This document shows, one piece after another, positions 6,285 to 7,041 of a stretch of 7,041 nucleotides of DNA. The position numbers and the translations under genes were made by a program. The notes below the pieces were generated by a model. That model did no database searches and was not told the origin of the DNA. It worked only from the letters and a program-made list of their open reading frames with translations. Origin of the DNA: Lentimicrobiaceae bacterium (lineage in GTDB: Bacteria > Bacteroidota > Bacteroidia > Bacteroidales > Lentimicrobiaceae). The stretch is from contig JAQVEI010000117.1 in the NCBI GenBank assembly GCA_028697695.1, forward strand, positions 1 through 7,041, read 5' to 3'. How positions within the stretch are numbered: position 1 is the first letter of the stretch; each line of letters opens with the position of its first letter.

Positions 6285-7041
6285 ATGAAAACATTTGATA
6301 AACATGGGGTTTTGGAAATGACCCCCATCAACTACGATGCCAACCGGCCTGCCGCTGCAAATCCGGTAAAAATTCAGGATTTGAGTTTGCGCGATGGCCA
6401 TCAATCTCTCTTTGCAACCCGTGGCCGCACGGAAGATATGATACCTGTAGCCAAGTTGCTTGATGAAGTTGGATTTCATGCCATTGAAACCTGGGGTGGG
6501 GCAACATTTGATACTATGCACCGGTACCTGAATGAAGATCCATGGGAAAGACTAAGGATACTAAAGAAACAAATGCCCAAAACACCATTTTTTATGCTGC
6601 TGCGCGGCCAAAACGTGGTGGGTTACCGGAATTATGCTGATGACGTGGTTGAAAATTTCGTGCAACGTGCCTGTGACAACGGCATGGATATCTTCCGTTG
6701 CTTTGATGCATTGAATGATTACCGGAACTTTGAAACTGCTGCCAAAGTGGTTAAGCAGAATAAAAAACATTTTCAGGGAACCATCTGCTATACGCTCACC
6801 GAACCGCGTATGGGAGGCGAAACCTATAACATTGATTATTACATCAATAAGGCAAAAGAACTTATTGATTTTGGCGTCGATTCCATTTGTATTAAAGATA
6901 TGGCAGGTCTTATTGCACCTTACGATATCTATAACCTTATTGTGGAATTGAAGAAAATAACCTCGCTGCCCATTAACCTGCATACCCACTTTACTTCGGG
7001 CATGGGCGACCTGGCCATTTTTAAAGCCATTGAAGCCGGGG
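6285..7041 (+). CDS. Pyruvate/oxaloacetate carboxyltransferase (OadA / PycB / transcarboxylase 5S type), 3'-truncated by window edge
   Basis: The frame stays open to the window end, giving 252 residues of the HMGL-like TIM-barrel carboxyltransferase domain; about half or more of the protein is missing. The family exchanges CO2 between carboxybiotin and pyruvate/oxaloacetate. Expected metal-site residues are visible: D37 in SLRDGHQSLFATR, the lysine that is carbamylated in relatives, K204 in ICIKDMAGLI, and H233/H235 in HTHFTSG. Other signatures are ETWGGATFDTMHRYLNEDPWERLR, MLLRGQNVVGYRNYADD, FRCFDALND and QGTICYT. This stretch fits transcarboxylase 5S, oxaloacetate decarboxylase alpha and pyruvate carboxylase subunit B about equally; the missing C-terminus (with or without a biotin-carrier domain) would separate them. 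It follows the 12S-like gene and the small protein in one apparent operon, suggesting a shared biotin carrier and a role in propionate formation or oxaloacetate handling. Family assignment is secure; the exact reaction is not. Confidence 0.9.
   Translation, partial: MKTFDKHGVLEMTPINYDANRPAAANPVKIQDLSLRDGHQSLFATRGRTEDMIPVAKLLDEVGFHAIETWGGATFDTMHRYLNEDPWERLRILKKQMPKTPFFMLLRGQNVVGYRNYADDVVENFVQRACDNGMDIFRCFDALNDYRNFETAAKVVKQNKKHFQGTICYTLTEPRMGGETYNIDYYINKAKELIDFGVDSICIKDMAGLIAPYDIYNLIVELKKITSLPINLHTHFTSGMGDLAIFKAIEAG

Noticed and set aside
6561..6989. 142-codon minus-strand frame opposite the OadA/PycB-like gene
   Set aside because: The plus strand encodes an intact conserved carboxyltransferase domain here, so the antisense frame is incidental.
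1..7041. Mobile elements, CRISPR arrays, tRNA/rRNA genes, long repeats
   Set aside because: No transposase-like protein, spaced direct repeats, structured RNA signatures or terminal inverted repeats were seen; nearly all of the window is protein-coding.

Overview
The window holds six co-directional (+ strand) genes packed with almost no intergenic space; the first is cut by the left edge and the last by the right edge. Enzyme content points to a strict anaerobe: two different [FeFe]-hydrogenase-family proteins and a biotin-dependent carboxyl-transfer module of the propionate/oxaloacetate type. A-rich translation starts mostly lacking Shine-Dalgarno sequences, moderate GC, and the protein sequence style suggest a fermentative member of the Bacteroidota. 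This taxonomic call is an inference; there is no rRNA or other marker gene here.

Region 1 (1-4472) is a four-gene hydrogenase/signalling block: (i) a putative sensory, HydS-like [FeFe] hydrogenase with an Fe-S domain and a PAS-like domain behind its H-cluster domain; (ii) a SpoIIE/PP2C-type Ser/Thr phosphatase with an extra C-terminal domain; (iii) a small thioredoxin-like [2Fe-2S] ferredoxin of the NuoE type; (iv) a group B-type [FeFe] hydrogenase with several N-terminal Fe-S sites. Genes i/ii overlap by 14 bp and iii/iv by 17 bp, and ii/iii are 9 bp apart, so they very probably form one translationally coupled operon. The likely logic is that the first protein senses H2 or redox state at a modified H-cluster, its PAS-like output influences phosphatase-based signalling, and the ferredoxin and second hydrogenase are the redox partner and target or second sensor. 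Proteins of this kind are known to cluster in anaerobes, but the signalling chain is not established.

Region 2 (4506-7041) starts only 33 bp downstream and encodes a carboxyltransferase of the PccB/MmdA/12S class, a 62-residue basic protein, and the N-terminal 252 residues of a pyruvate/oxaloacetate carboxyltransferase of the OadA/PycB/5S class. A 12S-like plus a 5S-like enzyme side by side is what a methylmalonyl-CoA:pyruvate transcarboxylase would need, although a Na+-pumping decarboxylase or a propionyl-CoA carboxylase plus a separate OadA/PycB are also possible. The biotin carrier and any membrane subunit would lie beyond the right edge. No RNA genes, mobile elements, CRISPR arrays, long repeats or convincing terminators were seen, and no stretch over about 35 bp lacks a gene.
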